Part shown: positions 54,470 to 63,138 of the stretch, piece after piece
How positions within the stretch are numbered: the first letter of the stretch is position 1
How the letters are laid out: each line of letters opens with the position of its first letter
NCBI RefSeq assembly: GCF_022489035.1
Contig: NZ_JAKVTV010000002.1
Coordinates: 310,001 to 374,000 of the forward strand
Direction: 5' to 3'
DNA length: 64,000 bases
DNA from: Christiangramia lutea
GTDB lineage: Bacteria; Bacteroidota; Bacteroidia; Flavobacteriales; Flavobacteriaceae
The notes under the pieces: generated by a model
What the model was told of the DNA's origin: nothing
Database searches by the model: none
What the model saw: the letters and a program-made list of their open reading frames with translations, nothing else
Program-made: the position numbers and the translations under genes

Positions 54470-55186
54470 TTAGCTTTTGCCAAGCTTATTCAGAATATCG
54501 ATCTGTTCTCCTTCTTCCAGGTTAAAACCAGGTTTTCCTTTTCTTGGGAATAGAAAACTGAAGGGAGTATCGAAAGCTGCCCAGCTTTCAGCCAGGCCAA
54601 AATCATTATTTTCGTTTTTCTTTTCGGGACGTATGAAGGTATTTAATTCTGAATCGTAATCAGATCCTACAGCGTCTTCTCCCGGAAATAACATTCCATC
54701 ATTTATTTCAGTATAAACTACAACAGATGCACCTTCGCTTCCTGGAAGATCGAAAATGTTGATATCGAAACTATCCAGGACTTTGTCTTTTGCTGTAATA
54801 TCTTTTGTTTTAAAATCGTCCTTAAAATTATTTCTAGGATGTGCATAAACTGGTGCACCACCGGCATCTTCAGAAATGGTTTTTAGATCGGCATAGGCAG
54901 ATTTTAAAACTCCGTCACAAGTGATAAGAATACCTTTTATATTGTATCCTTCTTCTACCAGCCTTTTAATCGCATCTTTAGAAGATTTTTCAACCACATC
55001 TATTAGCAACATATCTCTTCTGTTAAGATGTCTAATTGCATATCCCTGGTTAAATACACCATTCTCTTCTTCCCCTTTTATTACAAAAGTATCTGGGATT
55101 AATTTCAAAAATTTGCCGGTTTCACCTTGCTGAATATACTCAGCCGTCTGGCTATGAATCACCTCCATCTTATCTACTGTCTTCAT
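54470..55186 (-). CDS. Metallo-beta-lactamase-like protein lacking the metal motif
   Basis: The 238-residue protein follows the order of an MBL fold: MLLIDVVEKSSKDAIKRLVEEGYNIKGILITCDG, then APVYAHP and IFDLPGSEGASVVVYTEINDGMLFPGEDAVG. The position of the usual HxHxDH reads ITCDGVL, with no histidines. The later TPGHT and FTGD motifs are reduced to LPGSEG and FPGED. It is probably not a metal-dependent hydrolase and may be a binding or regulatory relative. It lies 84 bases downstream of the phosphopantetheinyl transferase of the polyketide operon, but the gap makes co-transcription uncertain. Confidence 0.7.
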   Translation of the reverse strand: MKTVDKMEVIHSQTAEYIQQGETGKFLKLIPDTFVIKGEEENGVFNQGYAIRHLNRRDMLLIDVVEKSSKDAIKRLVEEGYNIKGILITCDGVLKSAYADLKTISEDAGGAPVYAHPRNNFKDDFKTKDITAKDKVLDSFDINIFDLPGSEGASVVVYTEINDGMLFPGEDAVGSDYDSELNTFIRPEKKNENNDFGLAESWAAFDTPFSFLFPRKGKPGFNLEEGEQIDILNKLGKS

Positions 55187-55269
55187 ATAAATTTATTTTT
55201 TGAATTGATCATTGAAGATACAAAACAAGCCTAAGTAGGTCAATGCAGTTTTTAAATGTTTAACTGCTT

Positions 55270-55815
55270 TTAGCAGTTAATTAACGGAATAACAATGGCA
55301 GTAAATTTTCCGTGATGGCTAAGCGAAAAAGGAATGGTTTCTGAATTTGTTTTGTCCAGGATCGAAGGTATTCCATACCTGTTCTTTACAACACCGATCT
55401 CATCATGCCTGAATATGTTTTGTTCCCTAAGATCTGTGAGGAAATTTTCAAAAAGGAATTCCAAGGAAGGATAAATATAACTTTGCAGATTATCCTGAGT
55501 AGTCGAACAATGTATATAATGTTCATTCCTGTCAACTTCGACCTTATATTTCCATTCTCCGATATTGACAATAGATTCTGAGTCGCATTCGTAATCCAAG
55601 GGATTGATCTTTCGAGCTAAATTGAAACGTCTCTGGTGAGCTTTATAGGCTGTTTCCTTCATCGCCCAAAGTGTCCATAACATTTTTTCCTTATCTGATT
55701 CGGCTTCGATAATATCCCTTTCCTTACCGGTAAAAACTTTCTTGCAATACCTGGGGTTGTTTGTTTTATTTTCTAACCTGGCTATACTAAGATCTATGAT
55801 ATCATTTCCTATCAC
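55270..55815 (-). CDS. 4'-phosphopantetheinyl transferase superfamily protein
   Basis: The 181-residue protein has the AcpS/Sfp-like motifs NDIIDL at the N-terminus and WAMKETAYK at 50-58 (Trp50, Lys53, Glu54, Lys58), which bind CoA and magnesium. It adds the phosphopantetheine arm to a carrier protein. Its start overlaps the upstream acyl carrier protein gene stop by four bases, so it almost certainly activates that ACP. It is the last gene of the type III polyketide operon. Confidence 0.9.
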   Translation of the reverse strand: MIGNDIIDLSIARLENKTNNPRYCKKVFTGKERDIIEAESDKEKMLWTLWAMKETAYKAHQRRFNLARKINPLDYECDSESIVNIGEWKYKVEVDRNEHYIHCSTTQDNLQSYIYPSLEFLFENFLTDLREQNIFRHDEIGVVKNRYGIPSILDKTNSETIPFSLSHHGKFTAIVIPLINC

Positions 55816-56066
55816 GGATGCTTTAATTTATTCTGAATTATAGATTTGGCGTCTCCCACGGTAAGCATACCTTCCATAGAATCGTTGTCTATTTCAATAT
55901 TGAATTCATCTTCAACATCCAGGACTACATCTACAAGATTTGCCGAATTGATCTCCAGGTCATTTATAAAATCTGTTGATTCCTCGAAATTATCAAGTCC
56001 TTCCTGTCTTTGTGCATAAGGCTTTACAATGGACTTAAGCCTGTCCATAATTTCTTTTTCACTCAT
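55812..56066 (-). CDS. Dedicated acyl carrier protein
   Basis: The 84-residue protein has an ACP helix bundle with the attachment serine at Ser41 in LEINSANLVDVVLDVEDEF, matching the usual DSL/DS-x-x pattern in a variant form. It carries growing acyl chains for the neighbouring ketosynthase, dehydratase and reductase. It overlaps the phosphopantetheinyl transferase gene by four bases and starts six bases after the ketosynthase stop. Such a separate ACP suggests a chain-building line apart from primary fatty-acid synthesis. Confidence 0.92.
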   Translation of the reverse strand: MSEKEIMDRLKSIVKPYAQRQEGLDNFEESTDFINDLEINSANLVDVVLDVEDEFNIEIDNDSMEGMLTVGDAKSIIQNKLKHP

Positions 56067-56071
56067 TTTTT

Positions 56072-57346
56072 TCAGGATTTATATCTTTTAAATATAGCTA
56101 CTGCATTTACATCGCCAAAGCCAAAACTTGCCTTTGCCAGTACGTTTATTTTTTGTTCGATCGTATTATTTGGAATTTTATCAGGATTGATTAGATCCAG
56201 AATCTCAGGGTGTTTATCTTCACAATTCAGATTACCGAAAATATATTGATTATATATCTGAAGTACAGAAGCAACACATTCAATAGACCCGGCGGCGCTT
56301 AGACAATGTCCCGTCATACTCTTTAATGAATTAATATAAGGGAAATCATTGGCTGTTCGACCCAGTGCTTTAGTCCAGTTTTCTACTTCAACTGAATCTC
56401 TTGTTGTTGCGGTTAAATGACCGTTTATAACATCAATATCCGAAACCTCAATTTCAGAATTTTCCAGTGCCTTTGAGATACACCTGATCACCGCCTCACT
56501 ATTGGCAGCGGTCATACTACCTTCTCCCCTTTGTCCACCACTATTTATATCTCCACCTAAAACTTCACAGTAAATTCTTGCACCTCTATCAATGGCCGAA
56601 TCAAGTTCTTCCAATAACAAAGCTCCTGCCCCACTTCCGGGTACAAAACCTGAGGCAGTTTCACTCATGGGGCGTGAAGCCTGTCCTGGCTCCTTATTGT
56701 ATTTAGAAGGTAAAATTCGCATGGCATCAAATCCTCCCCAAACATAGGGGCCATGATCACTACAGCTACCAACCAGCATTCTTTTAGCTTTACCATTTTG
56801 TATTCTTTCAAAACCCATTAATAAAGCCTCGGTACCTGTGGTACAGGCCGAAGAATTAGTAGTTACCTGGTTACCACAACCAAGAATTCCACCAAGATAG
56901 GCACTAATCCCGCTGGCCATTGTTTGTACCACACTGGTGCTTCCCAAACGTCTGGTCTTTCCTTGATCTATCAATTGAATCGCTTCACGGAATTTATCCA
57001 CACCAAGAATCCCTGTACCAAAAATGATCCCTGAATCCCAGTCTGGAGAACCGTTTTCCTGAATTTCAAGCCCGGCATCCAACCATGCATCTGTACCTGC
57101 GACCACACCGTAAACGATGCCGCTACTATTTAATCCTCGAAGTTGAAGCGGAGTGAAATAATTACTTAGCAAATCTTCTGAAATTTCTGGCTTTCCTCCT
57201 ATCTGGCAACTGAACTTCAACTTTTCTAGTTCAGGAAAAAACCGAATCCCGCTTTTCATTTCCCTTAAGGCAGACCCGAAATCTCGCAAGCCTACGGCAT
57301 TAGGTGCGACTACTCCCATTCCCGTAATTACTACACGTTTTTTCAT
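56072..57346 (-). CDS. Beta-ketoacyl-ACP synthase (FabF/KAS II-like) of the polyketide operon
   Basis: The 424-residue enzyme has catalytic Cys168 in SSACTTG, a first histidine His310 in NGHLTATT (standard NAHGTST altered) and a second His347 in SMTGHCLSAAG with Lys342. The Cys-His-His triad is intact, so condensation of acyl-ACP with malonyl-ACP is expected. The altered first His loop marks a specialised subgroup. It overlaps the dehydratase gene by four bases and precedes the ACP by five. It probably extends the chain supplied to the type III polyketide synthase. Confidence 0.9.
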   Translation of the reverse strand: MKKRVVITGMGVVAPNAVGLRDFGSALREMKSGIRFFPELEKLKFSCQIGGKPEISEDLLSNYFTPLQLRGLNSSGIVYGVVAGTDAWLDAGLEIQENGSPDWDSGIIFGTGILGVDKFREAIQLIDQGKTRRLGSTSVVQTMASGISAYLGGILGCGNQVTTNSSACTTGTEALLMGFERIQNGKAKRMLVGSCSDHGPYVWGGFDAMRILPSKYNKEPGQASRPMSETASGFVPGSGAGALLLEELDSAIDRGARIYCEVLGGDINSGGQRGEGSMTAANSEAVIRCISKALENSEIEVSDIDVINGHLTATTRDSVEVENWTKALGRTANDFPYINSLKSMTGHCLSAAGSIECVASVLQIYNQYIFGNLNCEDKHPEILDLINPDKIPNNTIEQKINVLAKASFGFGDVNAVAIFKRYKS

Positions 57347-57792
57347 TTAAACACAGCTTTTTTGGAAAGGATCATTCCTGCTATAACTCCACGACATACA
57401 ACCTCATTTTTCGAGTTTCGCATCTCAATCCGGCATTTTAATTTATTAAACCTGAAATATTCCTTTTTTGAAATGACCTTTACAGATTCTCCGGGGAAAA
57501 CAGGTTTGAAGTATTCAATTTCACTTGAACTAAGTGCGATATTTGGCTGGTTAACCAGATCACCGGTCTTTTTCAGAAGGTAAATTCCGAGGCAAACCAC
57601 ACCAATCTGAGCCATACATTCTGTCAAAATCACCCCAGGTGTTACAGGATTATCCTTAAAATGTCCTTTGTAAAAATCAAGATCAGCAGAAAATCGATAG
57701 GTTCCTTCAATTAAATTCTCATCAATTTTCAGGATCTCATCAACGAAAAGAAATGGCTTAGAATATGGTAGGTATTGAAAAATTTCCTGCAT
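57343..57792 (-). CDS. FabZ/FabA-like 3-hydroxyacyl-ACP dehydratase
   Basis: The 149-residue hotdog-fold protein has the motif KGHFKDNPVTPGVILTECMAQIG, with catalytic His44 and Glu58 at FabZ spacing. It dehydrates 3-hydroxyacyl-ACP to enoyl-ACP. The start directly abuts the upstream reductase stop, and the stop overlaps the ketosynthase ATG. With no separate ketoreductase in the operon, the 3-hydroxy substrate must come from the neighbouring SDR or from primary FabG. Confidence 0.9.
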   Translation of the reverse strand: MQEIFQYLPYSKPFLFVDEILKIDENLIEGTYRFSADLDFYKGHFKDNPVTPGVILTECMAQIGVVCLGIYLLKKTGDLVNQPNIALSSSEIEYFKPVFPGESVKVISKKEYFRFNKLKCRIEMRNSKNEVVCRGVIAGMILSKKAVFK

Positions 57793-58587
57793 TTACATCA
57801 AATGTTCTCCTCCATTTACAGGAATAATAGTGCCGGTAATCCAGCTTGCTTCATCTTTGCTCAATAGATACACCACATTGGCCACATCATCTGGAACCGT
57901 AAGTCTTTTAAACGGATTATGTTTTAAGGCATGAACCCTAAGAGTTTCATTTCCAGGGATCATTTGAAAAGATCTGGTAACGGTAATTCCCGCCTGTATA
58001 CAATTGGCTCGTATCCCATGGCGTGCAAATTCAAGCGCCATACTTCTGGTTAAAGCTTCCAGAGTAACCTTAGCCGCAGAGACAGCAGCATAATTCTTCC
58101 ATGCCTTTTTATTGCCGTCACTGGTAAAGGAGATCACGCGGGCATCTTTTGCAAATAGCCCATTTTTGAAAATAGCTTGGGTCCAATCATAAAGGCTTAA
58201 CGCCATCGCGTCTATAGTAAGCTGAAAATCGAGGTTTTCCAGAAGAGCCTCCTCTCCTATCATAGGTTTAAGATTACCCTTCGCAATACTATGAAGTAAT
58301 GTTCTAATCTTGCCTTCCTCTCCAAGCAATACTTTTATTTTTTTAACCAGTTCCTCTCTTTTTTCTTTGTTAACCGCATCGGCATTAAAGCTTTCAAACT
58401 TCACACCCGAATTACGAATATCATCAAAGGCTTCTTCAATATCAGGAATTTCACTTCGACGGTCGCGGTGAATAATGAGGATATTCATCCCGTGTTTGGC
58501 AAGTTTCTTTGCACTGGCATACCCAAGGCCACTACTTCCGCCCAGAATAAGCGCCCAGTAATTCTGATCTTTAAATTCTACTACCAT
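57793..58587 (-). CDS. SDR-family reductase, enoyl-ACP-reductase-like
   Basis: The 264-residue protein has the NAD(P) glycine motif GGSSGLG (16-22), the LLHSIAKGN segment, and a Tyr166-x6-Lys173 pair. The Y-x6-K spacing is that of FabI/FabL enoyl reductases rather than Y-x3-K ketoreductases. It likely reduces enoyl-ACP, or serves both steps. Its ATG overlaps the type III polyketide synthase stop by seven bases, and its stop directly precedes the dehydratase start. The enzyme call is inferred from spacing and context. Confidence 0.82.
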   Translation of the reverse strand: MVVEFKDQNYWALILGGSSGLGYASAKKLAKHGMNILIIHRDRRSEIPDIEEAFDDIRNSGVKFESFNADAVNKEKREELVKKIKVLLGEEGKIRTLLHSIAKGNLKPMIGEEALLENLDFQLTIDAMALSLYDWTQAIFKNGLFAKDARVISFTSDGNKKAWKNYAAVSAAKVTLEALTRSMALEFARHGIRANCIQAGITVTRSFQMIPGNETLRVHALKHNPFKRLTVPDDVANVVYLLSKDEASWITGTIIPVNGGEHLM

Positions 58588-59633
58588 TCTATTAAAATTC
58601 GTTGTGCTGAAAATCCCGGACCGAAACTTAGCATTATTCCCTGCTCCCCTTTGGGAATATCCTTATTGAGAAATCTTTCGAGAACATACAAAACTGTTGC
58701 GCTACTCATATTGCCATATAAACGTAGAACTTCCCGGGTATCATCTATATTATTTCCTAAGTTACCAAAAAGATCAGAAACCGTCTGAACTATTTTTCGG
58801 CCACCAGGATGAAATATCAAGTGATCTACATTTTCAATAGAAGTGTGGTATTTCTCTAGAAATGGATGAATGATATCTGGGAAATTTTCTGATATAGTAT
58901 TGGGAACTTCAGGATCCAGTATCATTTGCAGGCCACTGTTCTTCAGGTCGAATCCCATTAAATGTGTGGCGTTGTAGAAATGATACATTTCCTCACCAAT
59001 TATTCCAGGACCTTCACATTCTTCTTCCGAAGATAATAGGACACACGCTGCGCCATCACCAAAAATGGCCGCGCTAACCATATTGGCCATGCTGTAATCT
59101 TCCAGCTGAAAGGTTGCCGACGGGCTTTCAACAGCTACCACAGCAGCCCGTTTCCCTGGATTTGCCTTTAAAAAATTATACGCATAGATCATTCCTGAAA
59201 TACCTGCAGCACAACCCATCTCTGTAACCGGAAGCCTGGTAATATCTTTTTTTAAGCCCAGTTCATTAATCAGGTATGCATCGAGAGAGGGAATCATGAT
59301 CCCTGTACAACTTACCGTAATTATAAAGTCTAAAGAATCAGGCGACCATTGAGCTTTTTCTAAAGATTTATCCAAAACCTGTAAACCGAGTTTTTTTACT
59401 TCACGAGTATATATATCATTTTTATCCTCAAAGGAGGTGACCGTGAAGACTTCTTCCGGAGACATGATCGAATAACGCTTATCTACCCCTGCACTTTCAA
59501 ATATCTTGAGGATTTTCCTTCTGAACCTTTCCTCCTGCCCAGATAGCCATTCTTCAACAAAGGGAAGAATATCTTTAGTTTCTCTGGAGTAGGCTGGTAA
59601 TTGTTTTTGGGCTGATATAATTTTTACACTCAT
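58581..59633 (-). CDS. Type III polyketide synthase (chalcone/alkylresorcinol synthase type)
   Basis: The 350-residue protein has the Cys-His-Asn triad of type III synthases: Cys141 in TEMGCAAGISG, His275 in LIFHPGGRK, Asn308 in YGNMSSATVL. The Gly-rich FGPGFSAQ loop lies near the C-terminus. It condenses a starter acyl chain with several malonyl-CoA units and cyclises the product. It sits between a methyltransferase and a dedicated fatty-acid gene set, so long acyl starters and a resorcinol- or pyrone-type lipid product are likely. It overlaps the reductase gene by seven bases. Confidence 0.93.
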   Translation of the reverse strand: MSVKIISAQKQLPAYSRETKDILPFVEEWLSGQEERFRRKILKIFESAGVDKRYSIMSPEEVFTVTSFEDKNDIYTREVKKLGLQVLDKSLEKAQWSPDSLDFIITVSCTGIMIPSLDAYLINELGLKKDITRLPVTEMGCAAGISGMIYAYNFLKANPGKRAAVVAVESPSATFQLEDYSMANMVSAAIFGDGAACVLLSSEEECEGPGIIGEEMYHFYNATHLMGFDLKNSGLQMILDPEVPNTISENFPDIIHPFLEKYHTSIENVDHLIFHPGGRKIVQTVSDLFGNLGNNIDDTREVLRLYGNMSSATVLYVLERFLNKDIPKGEQGIMLSFGPGFSAQRILIEW

Positions 59634-59637
59634 GTAA

Positions 59638-60357
59638 CTATTGTTCCTTTTTAATTATCCATTGATACCTGAATGCCCATTTCCAGCTGATCTTGAAAGA
59701 AGAACAGGAAATATCTTCTTGATACCTTAACAGGTCTGATCTCTTAAATCCTCGAAGAATAGAGGTTAAACCATCTTTTCGGGCGATTTCATTATTTACG
59801 AAAACCGAACAAAAGGCCTGAAAAAGAATGTAAGCGGAATTACTTCGATGCAGGTCATTTATCACAATTCCCAACTTAGCCTGTGTATATAACTGGTTAA
59901 GTAAACTTATGATCTCCTTATCCTTGAAATGGTGTAGGGTTAGGGTGCATAAAATGATGTCGTATTGATTTGACTTAAAACTGTCACTGAAGATATTGAG
60001 TTTTTCAAAGCTCAAATTCTCAAATTTCTTTGATTTTTCCTTAGCTATTTGAATGGCATGTTCGTTCGCATCAATTCCAATAAGTATGAACTCCCTTTTT
60101 TGCGATTTCCCCCAGGCGGCTACTTTCCTTAAAATTGAACCATTTCCACAGCCTATATCTACTATTTTGATCTTCTTATTTTTTGAATGGCCCTTCAATA
60201 ACTCCTTTATTCCATCCAGGGTGATTTGATTTCCGCCAAGCCAGGAATTGATATTGTCGAGATCACTTAGAGTTTTACGCAACTCAGGCCCCTTAAGATC
60301 AAAGTCGTCCATGATTTCTGTTTTATCGGTTCTTCGAGAGATATCCTGTTTAAGCAT
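59638..60357 (-). CDS. Class I SAM-dependent methyltransferase
   Basis: The 239-residue protein has SAM motif I VDIGCGNGSILRKVA, an acidic strand end at IGIDANEHA, and ILCTLTLHHFKDKEI as motif IV. It belongs to the Methyltransf_25/UbiE-like group. In actinomycete alkylresorcinol operons, a methyltransferase beside the type III PKS modifies the ring, so a similar role is inferred. Its ATG overlaps the flavoprotein stop by eight bases, and four bases separate it from the polyketide synthase. A later Met (about residue 16) could also be the start. Confidence 0.9.
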   Translation of the reverse strand: MLKQDISRRTDKTEIMDDFDLKGPELRKTLSDLDNINSWLGGNQITLDGIKELLKGHSKNKKIKIVDIGCGNGSILRKVAAWGKSQKREFILIGIDANEHAIQIAKEKSKKFENLSFEKLNIFSDSFKSNQYDIILCTLTLHHFKDKEIISLLNQLYTQAKLGIVINDLHRSNSAYILFQAFCSVFVNNEIARKDGLTSILRGFKRSDLLRYQEDISCSSFKISWKWAFRYQWIIKKEQ

Positions 60358-61480
60358 AAACTTTCTTTCCGTGGGTTCGTTTTATGATCTGCGGCAATAG
60401 ACCGGGAATTCTATTAATTAATTTTAGAGATACTTCCGAAGCCGTTTGGTTAAGCAAAAGCCTTTGTAATATTCTTCCCGATCTCAACCTTATTGCAAAT
60501 TCCTTTCTCCATTCTTCTTTATAACTTTTCTCAACATCTAAACGGTAAAAATGTTCATTTGAATAAAACTGAAGGATTTTCTCAGATGCTATCTTAGCGC
60601 TATGAATAGCCATCGCCATTCCGTTTCCGCATAGCGGATGTATTAGTCCTGCAGAATCGCCAAGCATTAAAATATGATCCTCGATGAGTGACTTTTTTTC
60701 AAAAGAGACCTGGCCTATACTTAATTCTCTTGCCATGGCTATTTCAGAGGTAACGAAGAATTCCCTTAGATGAGGATTTCTCATTAGAACCTCTTCTCTG
60801 AAATCATCTGTACTTCGATATTCTTTAAAACTTGAATAGGTCGCCAGGTAGCAAACATTAATTGTATTGAGTTCGGTCTTTGAAAGTCCACAATAGCCTC
60901 CTTTAAAATTATGCAGGTACACTTTATTGGAAGGGAAATCAACGGATTTCGTTTTATAATGAGCCTTTACAGCAAGCCATCCCGATCGGTTTTCAACAAA
61001 ATCCCTTTTTAATGATTTGTCCAGATTCGATCTTTTTCCGAAGGCTCCGAGTACAAATTCTGAAGAATAATTTTCATCTTGAGTAAAGACCATAAAATGA
61101 TCATTTTTAAACTTCACAGATGTAACTGTTGCCTGAATAAATTTACATCCTAATGCTTTAGTCTTTTCAAATAAGTAATTATCCATGGAATAACGACTTA
61201 TACCAATTCCGCCCATTTCCAATTCACAGGAAATCGAATTTCCCGAAATCGAGGAGAATTCAAGATGGTTTATCTCCGGCGGTCTAAAAGTTGCAAGATT
61301 AATTTCAAGAGAATTTAAGTAGGGAAAAACCTCTGACGATAGATATTCTCCACATACTTTATGATGAGGATAGCTTTCTTTTTCTATTAGAATCACTTCA
61401 AGGTTGTGTTGGCTTAAATGAATAGCGGCTGTTAAGCCTGCTAATCCACCTCCAATAATTATTACCTGAGCTTTTCTCAC
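60350..61480 (-). CDS. FAD-dependent oxidoreductase (geranylgeranyl reductase/monooxygenase-like)
   Basis: The 376-residue protein starts with QVIIIGGGLAGLTAAIHL (FAD dinucleotide motif), has an ESYPHHKVCGEYLSSEV motif typical of geranylgeranyl-reductase-like flavoproteins, and later MLGDSAGLIHPLCGNGMAMAI for FAD ribityl binding. It is the first gene of the operon and may hydroxylate an aromatic lipid to a quinone or reduce a lipid chain. The analogous SrsC flavoprotein of Streptomyces acts on alkylresorcinols. The start ATG at 61480 gives the usual position of the FAD motif. Confidence 0.9.
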   Translation of the reverse strand: MRKAQVIIIGGGLAGLTAAIHLSQHNLEVILIEKESYPHHKVCGEYLSSEVFPYLNSLEINLATFRPPEINHLEFSSISGNSISCELEMGGIGISRYSMDNYLFEKTKALGCKFIQATVTSVKFKNDHFMVFTQDENYSSEFVLGAFGKRSNLDKSLKRDFVENRSGWLAVKAHYKTKSVDFPSNKVYLHNFKGGYCGLSKTELNTINVCYLATYSSFKEYRSTDDFREEVLMRNPHLREFFVTSEIAMARELSIGQVSFEKKSLIEDHILMLGDSAGLIHPLCGNGMAMAIHSAKIASEKILQFYSNEHFYRLDVEKSYKEEWRKEFAIRLRSGRILQRLLLNQTASEVSLKLINRIPGLLPQIIKRTHGKKVYA

Positions 61481-61508
61481 CCTATGAAGGTAAATAAAAG
61501 AATAAAAA

Positions 61509-61532
61509 AATCCCGGAATATTTTCCGGGATT
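61509..61532 (-). terminator. Terminator after the OmpA-family gene (upstream of the polyketide operon)
   Basis: AATCCCGGAA and TTCCGGGATT form a stem with a short loop; on the minus strand it is followed by seven T bases. It ends the OmpA gene transcript (stop at 61560) and separates it from the polyketide operon. Confidence 0.85.
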
Positions 61533-61559
61533 CTTCAAAATTGTTTTGAGAATAGAAGA

Positions 61560-62267
61560 TTAGTTGTCAGCAGTTTGTTTATCTGCTTCCTGCTTAGCTT
61601 GTTCTTTTAATTCTTCGTTAGCAACAATGGCAATCTCTACCCTACGATTTTTAGATCTTCCTTCAGCGGTAGTATTATCATATTTAGGCTGTGATTCTCC
61701 ATACCACTTAGTGGTAAATCTACCTTTCTCAATTCCAGAATCTACAAGGTAACCAGTTACCGCTTGTGCTCTGTTCTTGGAAAGAGTTAGGTTATAACTA
61801 TCACTACCCGTATTATCGGTATGCCCTTCCACAAGAATATTGGTTTGAGGATATTCCATGAATATATCAGCTAGTTTATTTAGCGTAGCCTGTGATTTGT
61901 CATTGATATTATACTTTTCAGTATCAAAGTATACACCGCTGGATTCATCAAAGGTCACATTAATACCTTCTCCCACACGTTCTACTTCGGCTCCAGGAAT
62001 CTCCTGTTCAATTTCCTTTGCCTGTTTGTCCATTTTATCCCCAATAATCGCACCAGCAGCACCACCAACTACGCCTCCAATTATCGAACCTAAAGCAGTA
62101 TTTCCGTCTCCAGTATTATTACCAATAACACCACCTATTACGGCTCCGCCAGTTGCACCTATCACGGCTCCTTTTTGCTTGTTATTGGCATTCTTTGTCG
62201 CTTCGCAACCAACCACGAGGCTGGAAATAAGCAGTATCGTGAACATTTTATTAAAAACTGTCTTCAT
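61560..62267 (-). CDS. OmpA-family lipoprotein with glycine-zipper region
   Basis: The 235-residue protein has a lipobox VVGC (Cys about 21). A glycine-zipper stretch follows (about 33-75: GAVIGATGGAVIGGVIG, GSIIGGVVGGAAGAIIG), then an OmpA-like domain (about 108-215) with VEGHTDNTGSDSYNLTLSKNRAQAV and KNRRVEIAI. The domain binds peptidoglycan from the outer membrane, and the zipper may span or associate with membrane. It has its own terminator. A lipocalin-like lipoprotein gene lies 13 bases upstream on the same strand, so the two may be co-transcribed. Confidence 0.93.
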   Translation of the reverse strand: MKTVFNKMFTILLISSLVVGCEATKNANNKQKGAVIGATGGAVIGGVIGNNTGDGNTALGSIIGGVVGGAAGAIIGDKMDKQAKEIEQEIPGAEVERVGEGINVTFDESSGVYFDTEKYNINDKSQATLNKLADIFMEYPQTNILVEGHTDNTGSDSYNLTLSKNRAQAVTGYLVDSGIEKGRFTTKWYGESQPKYDNTTAEGRSKNRRVEIAIVANEELKEQAKQEADKQTADN

Positions 62268-62280
62268 AGCTATTTACATT

Positions 62281-62763
62281 TTATTGTTTAGAAAAGTTCA
62301 TTCTTATGGTAAATGGTGAGCCTTCGAGGCTAACTGTTTGTTCCCAAACCATATTGGTATCAGTTAAACTTTTAAGATTCAATCTGAATCCCTGATTACC
62401 AGTTGTAGATTTATAACCATCATTTGTTGGTTTCAGCAGGAAGTCATATATGCCTGCAGGGGTATTTTCCTCGTCAATAGACCATATAAAATAATTTGTA
62501 TCAGCATTACAATCCATACCACTAACACTATATGTGCCACGATTGTTATTTGATACAAAATCCCAGGTACTGTTTTCAAAACAGGAAGCAGAGGCTTCAT
62601 TAAAAAGAGTCACATTAAATTCTCCTGAATTATTAGGATAGGTTACGCTGGTAAGTCTCCAGCTACCATCAAAAGTTTTACGAGCTTCCTTGGCCACTTT
62701 ACTGGTCCCACCACATGAAGCCATTAATACGGCTAGGGTAAATAATAATAAATACTTTTTCAT
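62281..62763 (-). CDS. Lipocalin-like lipoprotein
   Basis: The 160-residue protein has a lipobox MASC (Cys about 17). A domain of the flavobacterial lipocalin-like type follows: FDGSWRLTSVTYPNN, then SCFENSTWDFVSNNNRGTYSVSG and TNMVWEQTVSLEGSPFTIRMNF. The G-x-W near the first strand fits the lipocalin signature. The ATG at 62763 is preferred over 62811 because it starts the signal peptide. It is 13 bases upstream of the OmpA-like gene on the same strand, probably in one transcript. The ligand is unknown. Confidence 0.85.
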   Translation of the reverse strand: MKKYLLLFTLAVLMASCGGTSKVAKEARKTFDGSWRLTSVTYPNNSGEFNVTLFNEASASCFENSTWDFVSNNNRGTYSVSGMDCNADTNYFIWSIDEENTPAGIYDFLLKPTNDGYKSTTGNQGFRLNLKSLTDTNMVWEQTVSLEGSPFTIRMNFSKQ

Positions 62764-62845
62764 TGTAGATTTGATTTGAACTAAAAATCCAATGCGCATT
62801 ATGTATACCATAAAAACACATTGGATTCTCGAAATGGATTATTTT

Positions 62846-63007
62846 TTATCTTCTAAACAATCTGCTAAGTAGAGAAATTACAAGCAGCACTAAGAAAATG
62901 TAAAAAATTATCTTCGCAATATCGGCTGCTCCTTCTGCAATCCCGCCAAAACCAAAGATGGCTGCAATAATTGCGATAATCAGAAAAATAACGATTAAAC
63001 GTACCAT
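62846..63007 (-). CDS. DUF1328-family small membrane protein, 53 aa
   Basis: The short frame from ATG 63007 encodes [20 protein letters not shown] followed by [30 protein letters not shown]. It has two hydrophobic helices and the [14 protein letters not shown] motif of the DUF1328/YtjA family, at the normal length. The family consists of small stress-related membrane proteins without a known function. It is a single gene between lipoprotein and E1 dehydrogenase genes. Confidence 0.9.
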   Translation of the reverse strand: MVRLIVIFLIIAIIAAIFGFGGIAEGAADIAKIIFYIFLVLLVISLLSRLFRR

Positions 63008-63138
63008 AATTTATAGATTTAATTGATTAGTCAAGTCTAAATTACAGTAGGGATGCACCTTCAGCAAAAGATTATTATTAATTTAACAATGTGATTGTTA
63101 AGGATTCTTAATTAAAATATCCTAATTACCTTTTCATA

